DNA of 64,000 nucleotides from Dactylonectria macrodidyma (taxonomy: Eukaryota > Ascomycota > Sordariomycetes > Hypocreales > Nectriaceae). How positions within the stretch are numbered: position 1 is the stretch's first letter; every line of letters begins with the position of its first letter. The notes under the pieces were generated by a model. That model was not told the DNA's origin and did no database searches. It saw only the letters and a list, made by a program, of their open reading frames with translations. Below are positions 42,399-56,100 of the stretch, piece by piece. A program made the translations under genes and the position numbers. The stretch spans positions 1,364,001 through 1,428,000 of the forward strand of contig JAGMUV010000003.1 in assembly GCA_020744425.1 (NCBI GenBank). The letters are read 5' to 3'.

Positions 42399-45300
42399 GT
42401 CGGTTTCTAAGTGTCTTGGGTTCCAATTTCTCGATTTCTCGGTTACAGCAACAGCAGTGGGTTGCAGCAGCAGTGGCAGTAAAGCTTCGTCGCCCAGTCG
42501 TCGTCCTCGGTCCACAGTAGCAATATCGCAGGGGGCCGCTTCTCATGGTTTGGCGGGCGTCTGTCCAGCACTGCCTCGCGTTGCGTTGCTTTCTGTGGTG
42601 TGTGCCGCTGTTGGTCGGCCTGGTTTCGTTCTGTTTCCTACTTCGTCGTCCACGAGGGTGCCCGGTTATTCTTGTATTGCAATTGGGGAGATGCGGTGGA
42701 GTTGAACGGGTGAGTGAATGAGACGTCGGATCACGCGAGCACACACACGACAGCAGCCACGGCAACGAGAGGTAGGTTTCGGGACGCAGGAGAAGACGGG
42801 GGAGAGAGGGTTATATATCCCCAAGTCGACGGAGTGTATATATAGACCGAGCGAGCCAAGCTGCAAGGTTCAACACGAACGAGCCAGCGAGCAGGTGGAG
42901 TACCATATGAGTACTAAGAGTAGCGGCCAAGGAGGACACAGGGGCAACCTTTGCAGGAATAAGGCTGAGTCGTGGTGCTAACTAGGATGACGCCTGGGCC
43001 GTCAGCGAGGGCCAGCAGCGAGAGCCACCGGCACATAACTTAGCTTCCTGGTGCCCAACACTCTCCAAGCCGCGTACTAATTATTACCTTACTGCCTTTG
43101 GTACTCCGTACTCCCTTAGGTATTGCGTAGTACTGCCGTACCATACCTAGTAGCATTTGGCGGTGGGATGGACAGCAAGAAGCCCGCTTAGTCTTGGCCC
43201 AGGCCTAACAAAGCCAGTCGTAGGTACATCGTTAGGTGTGTGGTGGACGCCCAGCGCCGGGGCCAGGGGCGTGCCAGGGGACCCAGGCCCTGAATTCTCG
43301 CCAGCAGAACGCACCGAAGCGGGGCCCCCTTCCAGCGCAGCATCGAAAGGGGATTTACTGTCCCACTGAATAAGCCGGTCACTGTATTCGTGCTGTATTC
43401 GTGCTCCCGCTTACATTGAATATCATCAGCACGCGCGCGAGGAATAAGCCAGAAGCAGAGGGAGGGAGAGAGAGAGAGGCATAACGGCGGTATGCGAGAT
43501 TTCGGACGGCACGCGAGCGTGACACACTCACTCCCACACTCTCTTAGCTGCGGCTGCCCGCCGGACCTTGCTTGCCGCGTCGGGAGCTTGTGAGAATGAC
43601 CTCTCCCCTCCCCCTCTCCTCCTCCAACTCTCTCCGCTGATTTGTCTTCCCCCTCCATCCTGGCCTTTTCTTTGGGTTTCAGCCCTGCCTGGCAGTGTTC
43701 AGTTCGCGTTCTTTTTCCTTGCATTCTGGTGTCAGACAACATCAGCTTCCAGCATCCAAAACCAGGACCATACCGAGTCCACTTCTTGTGGAGCTTGGGT
43801 CGTGGCAAACAAACAAATAGAAACGGAGGCGGCCGAAGCGTCTGGCGTCGCTCCTCAACACGAACAACAATCGGTAGATGCAGATGCATGTCCCGGGATG
43901 GTCCAGGGGTGATGATCTGACGACGACATAAACCCCAGCTGTTCTGATTTCGCTATTCTTTGCTCTTGGTTCATTGTCTGTATCACCACTATGACGTTCT
44001 GGACCTGGCACCACCAAGTCTCAGTTGTGTCTCTCTCAGCTCCAATTAGTCGAAGCTTGATTTTAATTGGGTTTCCTCTGTGTGAGGGCGCGTGAGGTGG
44101 CGGCTGACTGCTGACTTTGTTCTGACTGGTCGTTGCCTCATCAAGTGTCGCAATGGGAAGACGCCCAAAAGCCAGTTTTTGTTTGGGCAGCCGTTGGTCG
44201 GCACCGATCGGCTGGCCCGAGCTGGACCCAGACCTTTCGGGAAGTCCTGCACGAGACTGATTATCCGTCTTCCCCAGGTAGTCAAGGTAGTGTTTGTGCG
44301 GTTGAAGTGAGTGGCCGGAATGGGAAATGGAGGGCGGGGTGGCCTGTGTGTGCTTGTTGATGTCCTTGAAGATGCCGTTAACTTGCCTGCCGTATGCCGT
44401 CACCAGCAATCCAGTCAGTAGTCTTTGTTGCCCGAAACAGTGGTCGTCATGGGCGTCTACTTCATGACGAGGGACGACCTCGACCTCGGCCATGCCCTGC
44501 AAATACACGCATATGATGACATGCGCAACGAATCGCCAGTTGCACAGCGCTTCCCCGGGTGTGTGCCTGGCTAATTGGAAGGATGATTCATCGCGTACGT
44601 CAACGGGTGCGGATCCGTAGATCTTTCGGGGCTGGATTTCAGTAAGTAGCACACGCATGAATTTTGACACGAGGAAGACGCTTCGTACTACGTCGTGTAC
44701 GGCCCCCCTGAAACAAGACTTTGGTTGTCGTTTTGGCATATCGTGACCAGTTGTGAACCTGTTGTTGTTCTTGGCCCGTAAAGCCGGAGACTATTTGGCT
44801 CCCACATCCACATCCACATCCACGCCGCACGGCAGGTGTGTCGGGAGGTCTCATGGCCGTGTCTCCGGATCCAATGCATATGCATAATGCACATGCAGGC
44901 GCCCACCTGTCTCGGATCCTCGAACTCTGTCCGTGGGTGGACGACGGAAGTGGTGGGATTGCCCTGTTGGCGGTGAAACAGGCCTCTTTTCTTAGTGCGC
45001 GCGGCCTTTTAAGCACCTGCATTCCTGCATCGAGGGTACCACAGCGCGCGCTTGAGCATGCTAAAAGCTGCCCATTTGGCTTTGAAGCTCTTCCCTAATA
45101 ACCAGCGACTTGACCCAGCAGTCTGGGCTTGGGTCGAGGGTCAGAATCCTTCGTCAGCTATCATCAGTGGATGGATCCATCCAAGGTCTCTTGCTTTTTG
45201 GCAACTCTCGGCCCTCGATCTGAGTGCAAAGACAGCCTCTCTTTCCCCCGCTTTGATCAAGGCAGGCGCAACGGCGTCCGCATTTCTTTTTCTTCTTCTT

Positions 45301-46089
45301 TTTTTTTTCAAGTCATTCGATGGATCATGGACGGGCTCTTTTTCTCCGAGTCTGGCACGCATGCACGGCATACATTAAATGGGGGCACGTGCTAATGATG
45401 ATGTCGGATCGTGGAGCCTTTTCGGAAGCCACAACCCACTGGTGAAGTTGGAGCTCAACCTAGGTAGGTACCTAAGGCAGCTGGGTGTCATTGGGCATAG
45501 GCAAGAGGTACCTGGTAACACAAACTTCACTGCGGCAGGTAGTAGGCAGTCCCGTGGTCTGGGCCATGCTCAAATCATTGGATTCGGGGATTTTTCTCCT
45601 CACCCACAAACGTCAATCGAGATATGCATGCACCTGGGGCCGACGTCGTATTGTGCTCAACTGGAAAGTCGCGTGCTTCCGAGCACAAGTACGTAACCCA
45701 TCCAGCCATCCTTCCCCCCTTCTTTTCATTGTGGAGGCGCCAACTGCGGCAGGGCAGGGCAACTTGAGCCGAGCACAGCGCCGAAAGGGGCCCCTTTTGC
45801 GGTTGCAACGGGACCCTCGTCTTTTGCATTTGCCGTCCACAAACGCCTGAGGATCGTCAGCACAGGCGCCAAACAACCAAGGCAGTAGGGGTTTAATGCG
45901 CAGGCATGGCATAATAATACCTACAAAGTACCAATTCACCCACCGCCCTGACCCTGATCAGCCTGTGCCTCGGAGTGGGGGCGGCGGGGAGATTGGACCT
46001 CCAGCTGGATGGTGAGGCTGACTTGGTATTCGTAGGCATAGAGAACAAACTGGAGAATGCCCCAGAGGCTTCTGGCTAGCGTTGACATG

Positions 46090-46166
46090 TGCAGCAGTAG
46101 CATGAGGAGCAGCAGTAGCATTGGGAGCAGCAGCAACATGGCAACACAGCAACAGCAACAGCAGCG
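46090..46166 (+). repeat. CAG/CAA-rich low-complexity tract
   Basis: GGAGCAGCAGTAGCAT-like units followed by ACAGCAACAGCAACAGCAG. It is imperfect and not inside a supported gene. Confidence 0.7.
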
Positions 46167-48017
46167 TCCGGAGTCGCCACTTCATACAATCGAAACAATA
46201 AGGGGCCGCCGGCCTAACCGTATGTTGGCGGCGGTGCAAACCTCGTTGGGGGTGGCGGCTGAAGATGGTCGATCTGGCCAAGATCGTGCTGGGTAGGGGT
46301 GGCATAGGCCTGAGCCTCCTGGTCCTCCGTGCGCAATTAGTGGTGGTTGTGGTATTTTTACCTCCAGCTCCAGGTCAGGGTGGCGCTCTCTGAATGTCAT
46401 TGACTGACATGGTTTGTTGTCGTTGCTTCATCGCTTGATACTTCGTACTACCTACCTCACTCAGTTGAGTCCAACAACCACACACCTACACATCGCAACT
46501 ACATCGACGCGTTACGATTCAATAAACACCTTCTGCCTTGCCTCGAGTCCAATGTCCTGTCCAATGCCTTCAATATCGAGACATGGCCTGACGTCACTCC
46601 CCTGGTGTCTCCATACCGACTTGTGGCCCCGTCGAGAACGCTCGAGCTCAATGTTATTGCTGCTATTTCTTACCACAGCCCATGCCCCTTTCGTCATGAA
46701 AGACATGAAGGGGCTCCGCCTGGTGTTCGTTTGTCAGGCGTCGCGGTTCGTCTGCCAGAGGAGGTAATTTAGCTGCAACGCAACAGATGCATTTCCTAGC
46801 TGAAGACAGCTAGCAACCAATTCCGTCAATTTTGCTTCACTCCATCTCTCACCGCTGACCGCTCGTCATCTCGCAAGGGACCATTCGCCGCATATTCCGG
46901 GGACCCTGCGCAGGTACAGTACAGTAAGACAGAATGCTGTACAATGCACGCACCAGTGGGACTGCTCCACTGCACGAATTGTGCTTCTTTGTCCCCTGTC
47001 AGCATCGACATCTATGAGCCGTGCCCAAGCCGCCATGACGCTGACTTATCCTCGGTGGGAGCAAGGCGTTTTTTGAACCGAGCCGCTTGGCTCGTTTCCA
47101 GCTCTCGGAATCATTGGCAGATTCAGCAACCCCCTGGTCCCGCTGAAAATGGTGTGCGTATTTCCCTCATCAAGCGTCATGAGAAGCGTCTAGGTACGCA
47201 ATAGCACCGACTAGTCGTCATTACGCTCGCTACCTTGGTACCTGGTAGGCACATGCTTGCTCCGTACCACGTAGGGCAGTCGGACCTATGGTGACATGGT
47301 GCAACCGCATCGTCTTGCATTCTGTCCTGGTTAGATGAGCCGTCTTCGAAGCACCAAGCCTGGTCTATTTCCGAGATAGACTCGGATGGGCGTCGGCCCA
47401 GCAATCACGCCAATTAACTTTGCGGGGTCGTCGATCTGGTGTGCGACGATCACTCCTTACTTAGCAGCTACTTTGCTGGGTGGGTTGGAATGGATGTGGG
47501 CTTTGTTAACTATCAAATAACTCCAGACTGGGGTTGTTCCATGGAAGTTGCTGATCTTGCTGTAGGTACACGTTGCCGAATGCTTGTTTTGTGACAAAAA
47601 GTCTCTTACGACGCAGCTGCTGTGGGACAGGCAAGACGGAAAGCCCCGATGACGGACTGTCTGTGAGAATAGGCTCAAACATTCCAGTGAGGGTCTCGAC
47701 GTCCCATGAGCGCCTGGGCGTCTATTCTGTGGACCTTTGTTAGACTCTTGATACGAGATTCTAGACGCTGGCAAGCTGGCTTCTATTGTCCCTCCGTTGC
47801 TCCGGAAGGACGAAGGATATCCCGGCCGAACTTGATCGGACGGGCCGAGCTCAAGGCCAAGCCGCAGGAATGTTCGATATCTGAATCGAAACCTAGAGTG
47901 CGCCTCAAGCAGATACCCGTGTTCCAGGCGAACTGCGGGGAGGTTGAGGCTTCGAGGCTATTCTCGGCCCTCATCTCAGTCGCCAGTTTCCCGCATCAGC
48001 GAGTCATTGGAAAGAAC

Positions 48018-48045
48018 AATAGCAAACCCGGAATAGCAAACCCGG
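48018..48045 (+). repeat. 14-bp perfect tandem duplication
   Basis: AATAGCAAACCCGG occurs twice in direct succession in intergenic DNA. Confidence 0.9.
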
Positions 48046-48519
48046 GCACGTCGTCAAATATGAATCCGGTGCAATGGACTAACTACGCAAGTGTGAACAA
48101 AAGAAAGAACCTCCTACCCCAAAGCAGTTACTTGGTCGTCAAATTGGCGACTTCACAGGCTCGAGTCATTGTCTCGGGCTGAAATGGTGATCGGTCCGAG
48201 GTAGAGCTGCTCAAGTCACCTGTAATGACCTGAAGTCGTAGGTCCAGAGTAGAAGGATTTGTGGCTTTTACACTTTGTTGAGATGAATGGCCAACTCCGT
48301 AGCCAGTAGTGATGCGCCTCTCTCATGTTGAAATTATCGAGGCCACGTATTTTGGCAAGCACTTTGTACAACTCTCCAAATGTGAAAAAAGATTGTCGTT
48401 CCTTCACAGTAGCAGGAAAATGGGGAAGAATTGCGGTCATTGTCAACGGCTCTCGTAACCCGTCTTTTGGGGATTGAAAAGAGTTCAGTTACATCAGCCA
48501 TTGTGAAACGCATCATCCA

Positions 48520-49432
48520 TCACGGACTCAAACGCTGCATCTTCCACTCGCTGCCCTCGCTCTCCTGCTCATACACGAACCGATCATGTAGTCTGCTCTC
48601 TCTCCCCTGCCAAAACTCGATACGATCAGGCACGATTCTCAACCCGCCCCAGAACTCCGGCACAGGGATCTCGTCAGTCCCTTCGAAGCGCTCCTCCACC
48701 TCGCGCACCCAGCCCTCGAGTTGAGCGCGGCCGTCGTCGCCATCGTCGCCCCGCGGCTCCAGCACCTGGCTCTGGCGGCTCGCCCAGGCGCCGATACGGC
48801 TGCCGCGGGCACGGGTCGAGTAGTACGTCTGGCTCTCCTCGCGCGTCACCCGCTCGACGCTGCCCTCGATGTGAACCTGACGCTGGAGGGCCTCCCAGAA
48901 GAAGAGGAGGGCAGCGCGCGGGTTGGATGCGATGTCGGCGCTCTTGCGCGAGGTGCCTAGGTTAGTGTAGACGACGAAGCCCCGCGCGTCCAGCTCTTTG
49001 AGGTAGACGGTTCGCGAAGACACGCGGCCCGAAGGAAGTGAGGCCGTAGACAAGGTGCAGGCCTCCGGATGTGCTACACCTGAGCTTGGCTGCTGAGCCT
49101 GCGAGAACCATGCGTGATACTGCGTGATGGGTGAAGCATCGAGGTCAGCCCGGACAAGTGTGCCCTTTGTGAATTGCTCGGCCTGGCCGTTGACTTTGGA
49201 GCCCGCTGGGGCAACTAAGAAACGAGTTAGTAAAGACAAGTATAGAGCATTCAGCCAAGCCATTATTAGGTGCGTGACATCTTGGTGCATAGCGTTTCCA
49301 TGTTCTTCGACACGGCGCGTGCCAGGGTCACATCGCATGGCATCGCGGGGGAGGGGTAAAGTAACGGCCAGCCAAGAGTCGATCCAACGTACAGATGAGC
49401 TTAGATGTCTCGGGAGGCGGGTGCAGAGCCAT
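48520..49432 (-). CDS. PDX3: pyridoxamine/pyridoxine 5'-phosphate oxidase
   Basis: A 40-nt first exon (49432-49393) and a main exon (49214-48520), intron 178 nt, encode 244 residues. It oxidises pyridoxine or pyridoxamine phosphate to pyridoxal phosphate with FMN and oxygen, in the cytosol. The join restores MALHPPPETSKLIFAPAGSKVNGQ; KLIFAP is the expected N-terminal wording. Landmarks of the family are RTVYLKELDARGFVVYTN (FMN contact), SRKSADIASNPRAALLFFWEALQRQVHIEGSVER, and the C-terminal dimer and substrate part ending RLHDRFVYEQ...WKMQRLSP, which has the conserved R-x-H-D-R. The frame is open further upstream, but that part reads through the intron. It is followed in the same orientation by URA2, whose 3' end is upstream at 50139. 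Confidence 0.93.
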
Positions 49433-49861
49433 TCTTGCAGTTGGCAGGAGGCAATTTTTAAGAGTCTGGCGCATTGACTACCAGAAGGAGTCAGAGGGCT
49501 TATAAGTGTCAACTTCGAAGAGTCACCAAGGGGCCCTGAAGTTGTCCCATGTCGTCCCGCATGGTGGGGTGACCTTTGCTCCAACACTGGGATGACGTAT
49601 TCGGTTTAGTGGGTATTCCGCTTCAACCCGGTGTCCAAGGTCCGCTGGAGACCACGCCCGACAGAGGGCAGGTATTATTTCATGCTGCGACTTGAAAATG
49701 AACCCATTCGAAGCAAATCAAACCCGCCTTCGTCTCACCTCTTTTCCGGGTTAATTGCGGCAGCTGGCGTCCAAGCTGAAGCCCATCTGTCGGCTCACGG
49801 CTTCATCCTCTCCTCGACCCAGGCCGGCGGGGCCGAACAACCTGACATTCACGCCATGACA

Positions 49862-49976
49862 GGAGACACACATACATACACGACACACACACGACACACA
49901 CACGACACACGCGCATATAAACGAAATATACATAATATATACAAATTATACATACATATACATATACGACAACGCG
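49862..49976. repeat. CA- and TA-rich microsatellite
   Basis: ACACACGACACACACACGACACAC repeats pass into ATATACATAATATATACA repeats. The alternating purine-pyrimidine tract lies between the PDX3 promoter and the URA2 3' end. Such tracts are prone to length change. Confidence 0.85.
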
Positions 49977-50138
49977 AGTCGTCGATTTTACACATCTATA
50001 CTCATAATACGTGCACCGGGCATTAAACCTCATGATGAAAATACTTGCTAAGCACCGCCATATCTATCCAGCCAAAACATACAATAGACTTCTCTCAATC
50101 TCAAATCGATGGCTTTTCGTTTATCCAATTCTTCCCAT

Positions 50139-53100
50139 CTACGAATCACCCATAACCAACGCCAACAAGGCCATGCGGCAGTAAAGGCCATATCGCATCT
50201 ATACAACGTTAGTCGTGTCTTGTCAAAGTCATCAAGAAAACTCACCTGGCGGAAATAGGCCGCGCGCTGGTCGAAATCGACTTCCTCGGCAACCTCTTCG
50301 TTGCGGGGAAGGGGGTGCATAACCACCATTGAGCCCTTGGCGTGCTTGAGGGCCGCGTTGTCCACGCGGTACGAGTTCTTGACACTCTCATACTCCGCCT
50401 CGGTGGGGAAGCGCTCCTTCTGGACACGAGTGCAGTAAAGAACATCGCTGCGAGCAAGAATCTCAGGCGTCAAGCTCTCAGACTCGCAGAGGAGCTGACC
50501 CGAGGAAACCAGCTGCTCCCGAACCTTAGGGGGGAGCTGCAGGGACTTGGGGGCAACAAGTTGGACCTGGACCTGGTAGTGGCGGAGAAGGTACACCAGG
50601 GAGTGGACAGGTCGGCCATAGAGTAGGTCACCGAGGAAGGTAATGGTAAGTCCTTGGACCGTTCCAAGTTCCTCACGGATGGTAAACAGGTCAAGGAATG
50701 CCTGGGTAGGGTGTTCCTTGCTACCATTGCCTGCGTTGATCACAGGCACCTGGCTGTACTTCTGGGCCACGTGAACGCTGTTCTCATCGGGGTGACGGAC
50801 AACAACGGCATCACCGTAGCAGGCCAGAGTTCGGATGGTGTCCTGCAGGGACTCGCCCTTCTGGACAGAAGAGTGCGACGTCATGACATTGATGGTTCGT
50901 CCACCCAGGCGCTGCATGGCAGCGTCGAACGAAGCCGAGGTGCGGGTCGACGGCTCGTAGAAGAGGGTGGCCAAAACGCGGCCACGGAGAATGTTCAAGA
51001 CACCCTCGCGCTGGACACCGAGGCGCATCTCCTGGGCCACGGTGAAGAGCAAGTGCAGGTCGGCACGAGTGTACGACTTGACTGAGAGCACGTGGGTGTT
51101 CTTGAACGCCGAGGGTCGCGACAGCAGCTGATGAATCGACGAGTTGGTGAGCTGCAGGGGCGGTGCGAGCTCGTCCACGGCAGCAGAACCCTCAACAGCT
51201 CGAAGACGGTTCAGCGGCTTAATTCCACCCAACATCGACAGGCGGCGAGTCTGGGGAGACTCAGTGGTCTGGGCAATGGAGGCAACCGTCGGCTTGATAG
51301 GCGGCGACATGGGAGCGATGAGGTGCGAGGACATATCCTTGCCCAGGGGCGCCACCTGTAAAACTTCACCATCCAAGCAGACAGTGGTGTTCTGGAAGGT
51401 CACACGCTGGATGGAGGCGCGCATGTTGCGGCCCTGGAAAGGCGACCAAGATGACCCAGAGGCGACAGTGTAGGGGCGGTCGATCTCGGCCTCAATAGTA
51501 GTACCAATTTGCTCATGGAGCTCAAAGATCTCCATGGGGTTGGTGTACAGGCGAGCCTTGATGTCGTCAACCGTGAGCTTGCCCTCAGCAACCGAGGTCA
51601 ACAACAAGGGCAGAGCATCGGTGATACCCATTGAGGGGTCAGCCTTGTGGCCCAGAGAGGTCGCGAGCTGGTAGGGAAGAGAACCAATCGAGAAGACATC
51701 GATGGTGCTCATATGCTCCCACAAAGCCTCCTGGTCGGCCTGGGTAGGCAGGCGATCGCAGTCAGGGAAATCCTTCTGCGAAAGGTACAAGGAGTAAATG
51801 GAAACATCGCAAGTAACCTGCAGGCCCTTCTCCTTGCTAAGAGCAATGAGCTTGATGTCATCTTTGTTGCTGATAGAGGTGACGTGGATGCGGCGGTTGT
51901 GCAGACTAGCCAAGAGAAGAATCGAGGCCAGATCAGTCAGCTTAGCATCGGTTACAATGGGCTTGTGAACGGGCCAGGCGTCAAAGTGAGCAGTAACGGC
52001 CGCAACCTTGCTAATGTTTCCAGACAGGTGGTTGAAGGGGATGAAGAGAGAGCCCACTTCTCCTGTGACATGGCTGATCTGGTCGGCGTTGTCTGACGTG
52101 GCCGAGACAGAGAAGTTGTAGTCACAGAAGCCACCACGCTTGGAGTTCTGCTGGGCAGTGCTTAGGGTGATGGCATCAGTGATAGAACCATCCAGACCCA
52201 GCGGCATAACCCGAATCATGCTGAAACCAGACGATATTGACGCCTTGGTGACGGTCTGGAGGTCTTGGCTGCCAGCAGAGGCAATACCAGGAACAAAGGC
52301 CGCAATGTTGATGAGTCCGGGAAGGACAACAGTGCGGTGGCTAGTCTGGTAGTCACGCTTAGAAACGTCCAGCTCAAAGTGGCGGGCAATAGCCTCGACG
52401 AGAATCTTCGCGTTCTTGACATTGGTGACGAGAGGAATCTGGTAGTCCACAGCCATACGTCGCGTCTGGTAGCCTTTACTCATGTAGTTGGCAGGCCGTC
52501 GGTACTTGTTGTTCGAAGGGAGGTTGATGTAAAGATCAATCATGTTCTTAGCCAAATGCTGGGTGAGCGAAAACTCGGACTTGATATCCTCCTCCTTGCC
52601 CAGAACCTCGAGGTACTGAACGGGGATGCCGTGCTCCTGAAGGAAATCGGCGGTACCAGAGGTGGCAAACAGCTTGTAGCCAATCTTCTCCAACTTCTGG
52701 ACAGCCGGCAACATCTCCTTCTTGTCCTTGTAGGAGCCGATGGACAAAAGAATGTTCTTCTTGGGGATCTTGAAGCCAGTCGACATAAGGGCCTTGAGAT
52801 AAGCCTCGTTCTTGTTGACGCCAAAGCAAGCAACCTCACCAGTGGAGGCCATTTCAACACCCAGGACAGGATCAGCACCCGAGAGACGCGAGAAACTAAA
52901 CTGGGGCACCTTGACACCGACACAGTCGGGGGCGAGATCCGTAGGGGGATACTCTTGGAAGGGCTGGCCCATGATGGCCTTGGTGGCCATCTCAATCAGG
53001 TCAACACCCATGACCTTGGACACAAAGGGGAAAGATCGAGAGGCACGGACGTTGCACTCAATGACCTTGATGTCGTTGTCCTTGGCGATGAACTGAATGT

Positions 53101-56100
53101 TGAAGGGACCAGTGACGTTCAGTGCGGCACCAATCTTACGAGTAGCCTCCTCGATGCGGCGAATGGTAGTGAGCTCCAAATCCTGAGGAGGCAGAATCAG
53201 AGTGGCGTCACCAGAGTGGACACCAGCATTCTCAACGTGCTCGGAGATGAAGTGGCCGATAACCTTGCCATCCTTGGCAACGGCGTCCATTTCAATCTCC
53301 TTGGCGTTCTCAATGTACTTGGTGATGACGACGGGGTGCTCGCGAGAGACCTCGGCGGCTTGGGCCAGATACGACTCAAGATCCTTCTCGGAGTAGACCG
53401 TGTTCATGGCAGCACCAGAGAGCACGTATGACGGTCGGACCAACACAGGGTACGACACCTTGTTGCAGAATGCCTGAGCTTCCTCGAAGCTGGTCAACTC
53501 CTTCCAAGTAGGCTGGTCAACCTCGATGCGATCCAGCATGCGAGAGAACTTGTATCGGTTCTCAGCATTGTCAATCATCTCAGGAGAGGTACCCAAGACC
53601 TTGACTCCAGCCCGGTGGAGTGGCAGGGCAATGTTATTGGGGGTCTGGCCACCCATGGCGCCCAAAACACCGCTCGAGTTCTCCAGCTGGTAAATATCCA
53701 GAACAGTCTCAAGGTTAATGTTCTCAAAGTAAAGCTTATCAGCCTCATCATAATCTGTGGATACGGTCTCGGGGTTGTAATTGACCATGATTGTCTTGAA
53801 GCCAGTGGCTCGTAGAGTGCGGATGGCTCGAACCGAGCACCAATCGAACTCGACCGAGGATCCGATTCGGTAGACGCCGGATCCCAGGACCATAACACCG
53901 TGGTCATCGAAGGTCACATCGTGCTCCGAGGCATTATAGGTCATGTAGAGGTAGTTGGTAAAGGCAGGGAACTCGGCAGCGACCGTGTCAATCTGCTTGA
54001 CAAAGGGCTGGATGCCAGCATCGAGACGCAGGCGGCGGATGGCAATCTCATTAGAGCTCCAGTACTTGGCCAGTTGTCGATCAGAGAAGCCAAGTCGCTT
54101 AGCCTGCAGCAGGATGCTTGGGCTCTTGGAGATGTCGGTGGTGCTGTAGCTGGACATGTTCTTGGCAAAATCACTCAGGCCCTTGAGCTTGCGCAAGAAC
54201 CACTTGTCGATCTTGGTCAATTCCCAGATCTTGTCAACGGTGTAGCCTTCGTGCATGGCGTTGGCAATGGCAAACAGACGCTGGTCGGAGGGGGTCTGAA
54301 GCTCGTCGTCAATGCTCATGAGTGCCTTGGTCTCGCCGAAGCCCAGGTTGTGGAAGTCAATGGCTCGGATGGCCTTCTGGATAGCCTCCTCGAAAGACCG
54401 ACCAATGCTCATGACCTCACCCACACTCTTCATGGAAGAGCCGAGCTGAGTGGACACACGAGTGAATTTCTTGAGATCCCATCGGGGCATCTTGACAACG
54501 ACGTAATCAAGCGAAGGCTCGAAGCAGGCGCAAGTGACCTTAGTGACGGTGTTGGAAATTTCCTTCAAAGGGATACCGAGACCAAGCTTGGCAGCGATAA
54601 ACGCCAAGGGGTAACCAGTGGCCTTGGACGCGAGAGCGGATGATCGAGAGAGCCGGGCGTTGACCTCGATAATGCAGTACTCGCGGGAGAAGGGGTTCAG
54701 CGCATACTGAATGTTGCACTCTCCAACAACGCCCAGATGTCGGATGACGTTGACGGCGGTGGTTCGTAGCATGTTGTAGTCCTCGTCGGACAGGGTCTGG
54801 GACGGGGCGACGACAATAGAGTCACCGGTGTGAATGCCGAGAGGATCGAAGTTCTCCATGTTACAGACAGTGATGCAGTTGTCCTGAGCGTCTCGGACGA
54901 CCTCGTACTCAATCTCCTTCCAACCCTTCATACTGCGCTCGATAAGCACTTGGGGACTGGCAGCAAAGGCCTTGTTGCAGAGCTCCATGAGTTCGTCTTC
55001 GTTGTTAGCGAAGCCACTGCCGAGACCACCCAGAGCATAAGCAGCACGGACAATGACGGGGAAGCCAATGTCCTTGACGACGTGCATAGCCTCGTCTATG
55101 TTGTTGGCGGAAGCAGACTTAGCACACTTCTCGCCAATAGAGTCCATGCTACGAGCGAACAGCTCTCGGTCTTCAGTGGTAATGATAGTATCAATGGGGG
55201 TACCGAGGACCTGGACACCGAGCTCCTCAAACTCATCCTTGAGCTGAATACCGACCGAGAGGGCAGTCTGTCCACCAAAGGTGACATAGATGGCATCAGG
55301 ACGCTCATACTGGATGACCTTGCGGACAAAGTCAGCATTGACGGGAAGGAAGTAAACCTTGTCCGCCAAGCCCTTGGAGGTCTGGATAGTGGCAATGTTG
55401 GGGTTGATCAGGACAGTGTAAATGCCCTCCTCCTTCAGGGCCTTAATGGCCTGACTGCCAGAGTAATCAAACTCTCCAGCCTGACCAATGCTCAGACCAC
55501 CACTGCCGAGGACAAGAACCTTGCGGACAGAGACGCGGGGGTGCGCAGCCTCGTTCTCCTCGATGGTACCGCCAGGGAAGCTGACGGGGGCCTGGAGCAG
55601 GGCCGGGTTCTCGGAGCACTTGGCAATGGTGTCGATGAAGACGTCGAAGAGGAACTCGGTGTCGCGAGGACCAGGAGTACTTTCGGGGTGGAACTGAACG
55701 GAGAAGTAAGGCTTCTCAGCGTGCATGATACCCTCGTTGCTACCGTCGTTGGCGTTGACGAAGAGCTCTTTCCAGCCTCCGGTCAATGACTGAGCGTCGA
55801 CAGCGAAACCGTGGTTCTGGGAGGTGATGTGACATTTTCCAGTGACCATGCTCGTGCAGGGTATGTTGTGGCCGCGGTTACCAAACTTCATCTTGGTCGT
55901 CTGGGCGCCCGAGGCGCGGGCAAGCAGCTGGTGGCCGAGGCAGATACCAAAGACTGGGGTCTTGTTCTTCTCGAGGACGGCAGCAATGTTCTTTACGGTG
56001 TTTTCGAGGACGGAGGGGTCACCGGGACCGTTGGATAGGAAGAGACCGTCGTACTCATCGGTGGCGCCAGCCAGATCATAGTCCCAGGGGCAGACGAGGA

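Larger units (their letters stand above)
42399..48519. other. gene-poor stretch of 6.1 kb
   Basis: The largest gap in the window. The first kilobase is promoter and leader of the cyclin gene. A minus-strand frame of 294 codons at 43855-44739 was examined and not accepted. CAG/CAA-rich sequence lies at 46090-46166, a 14-bp duplication at 48018-48045, and stacked CCTAGGTAGGTACC motifs at 45458-45477. No gene with plausible introns was found; a fast-evolving or non-coding RNA gene cannot be excluded. Confidence 0.45.

Noticed and set aside
43188..43889. Minus-strand open frame of 233 codons
   Set aside because: Low-complexity, no conserved pattern, overlapped by other frames.
43855..44739. Minus-strand open frame of 294 codons
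   Set aside because: No conserved pattern, no start context or splice neighbours, and amino-acid make-up like translated non-coding DNA. It overlaps other random frames on both strands.
46090..46166. Possible CRISPR-like array from repeated AGCAGCAGTAGCAT words
   Set aside because: Simple triplet low complexity without regular spacers, in a eukaryotic genome.
49215..49587. N-terminal extension of the PDX3 frame
   Set aside because: The text does not resemble any oxidase and contains the intron; the 40-nt first exon gives the expected N-terminus instead.
52265..53431. Plus-strand open frame of 388 codons
   Set aside because: It lies fully antisense to URA2. Its Val/Gly/Leu/Asp-rich make-up mirrors the codon bias of the real gene.
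54830..55789. Plus-strand open frame of 319 codons
   Set aside because: Also antisense to URA2, a shadow of its codon bias.
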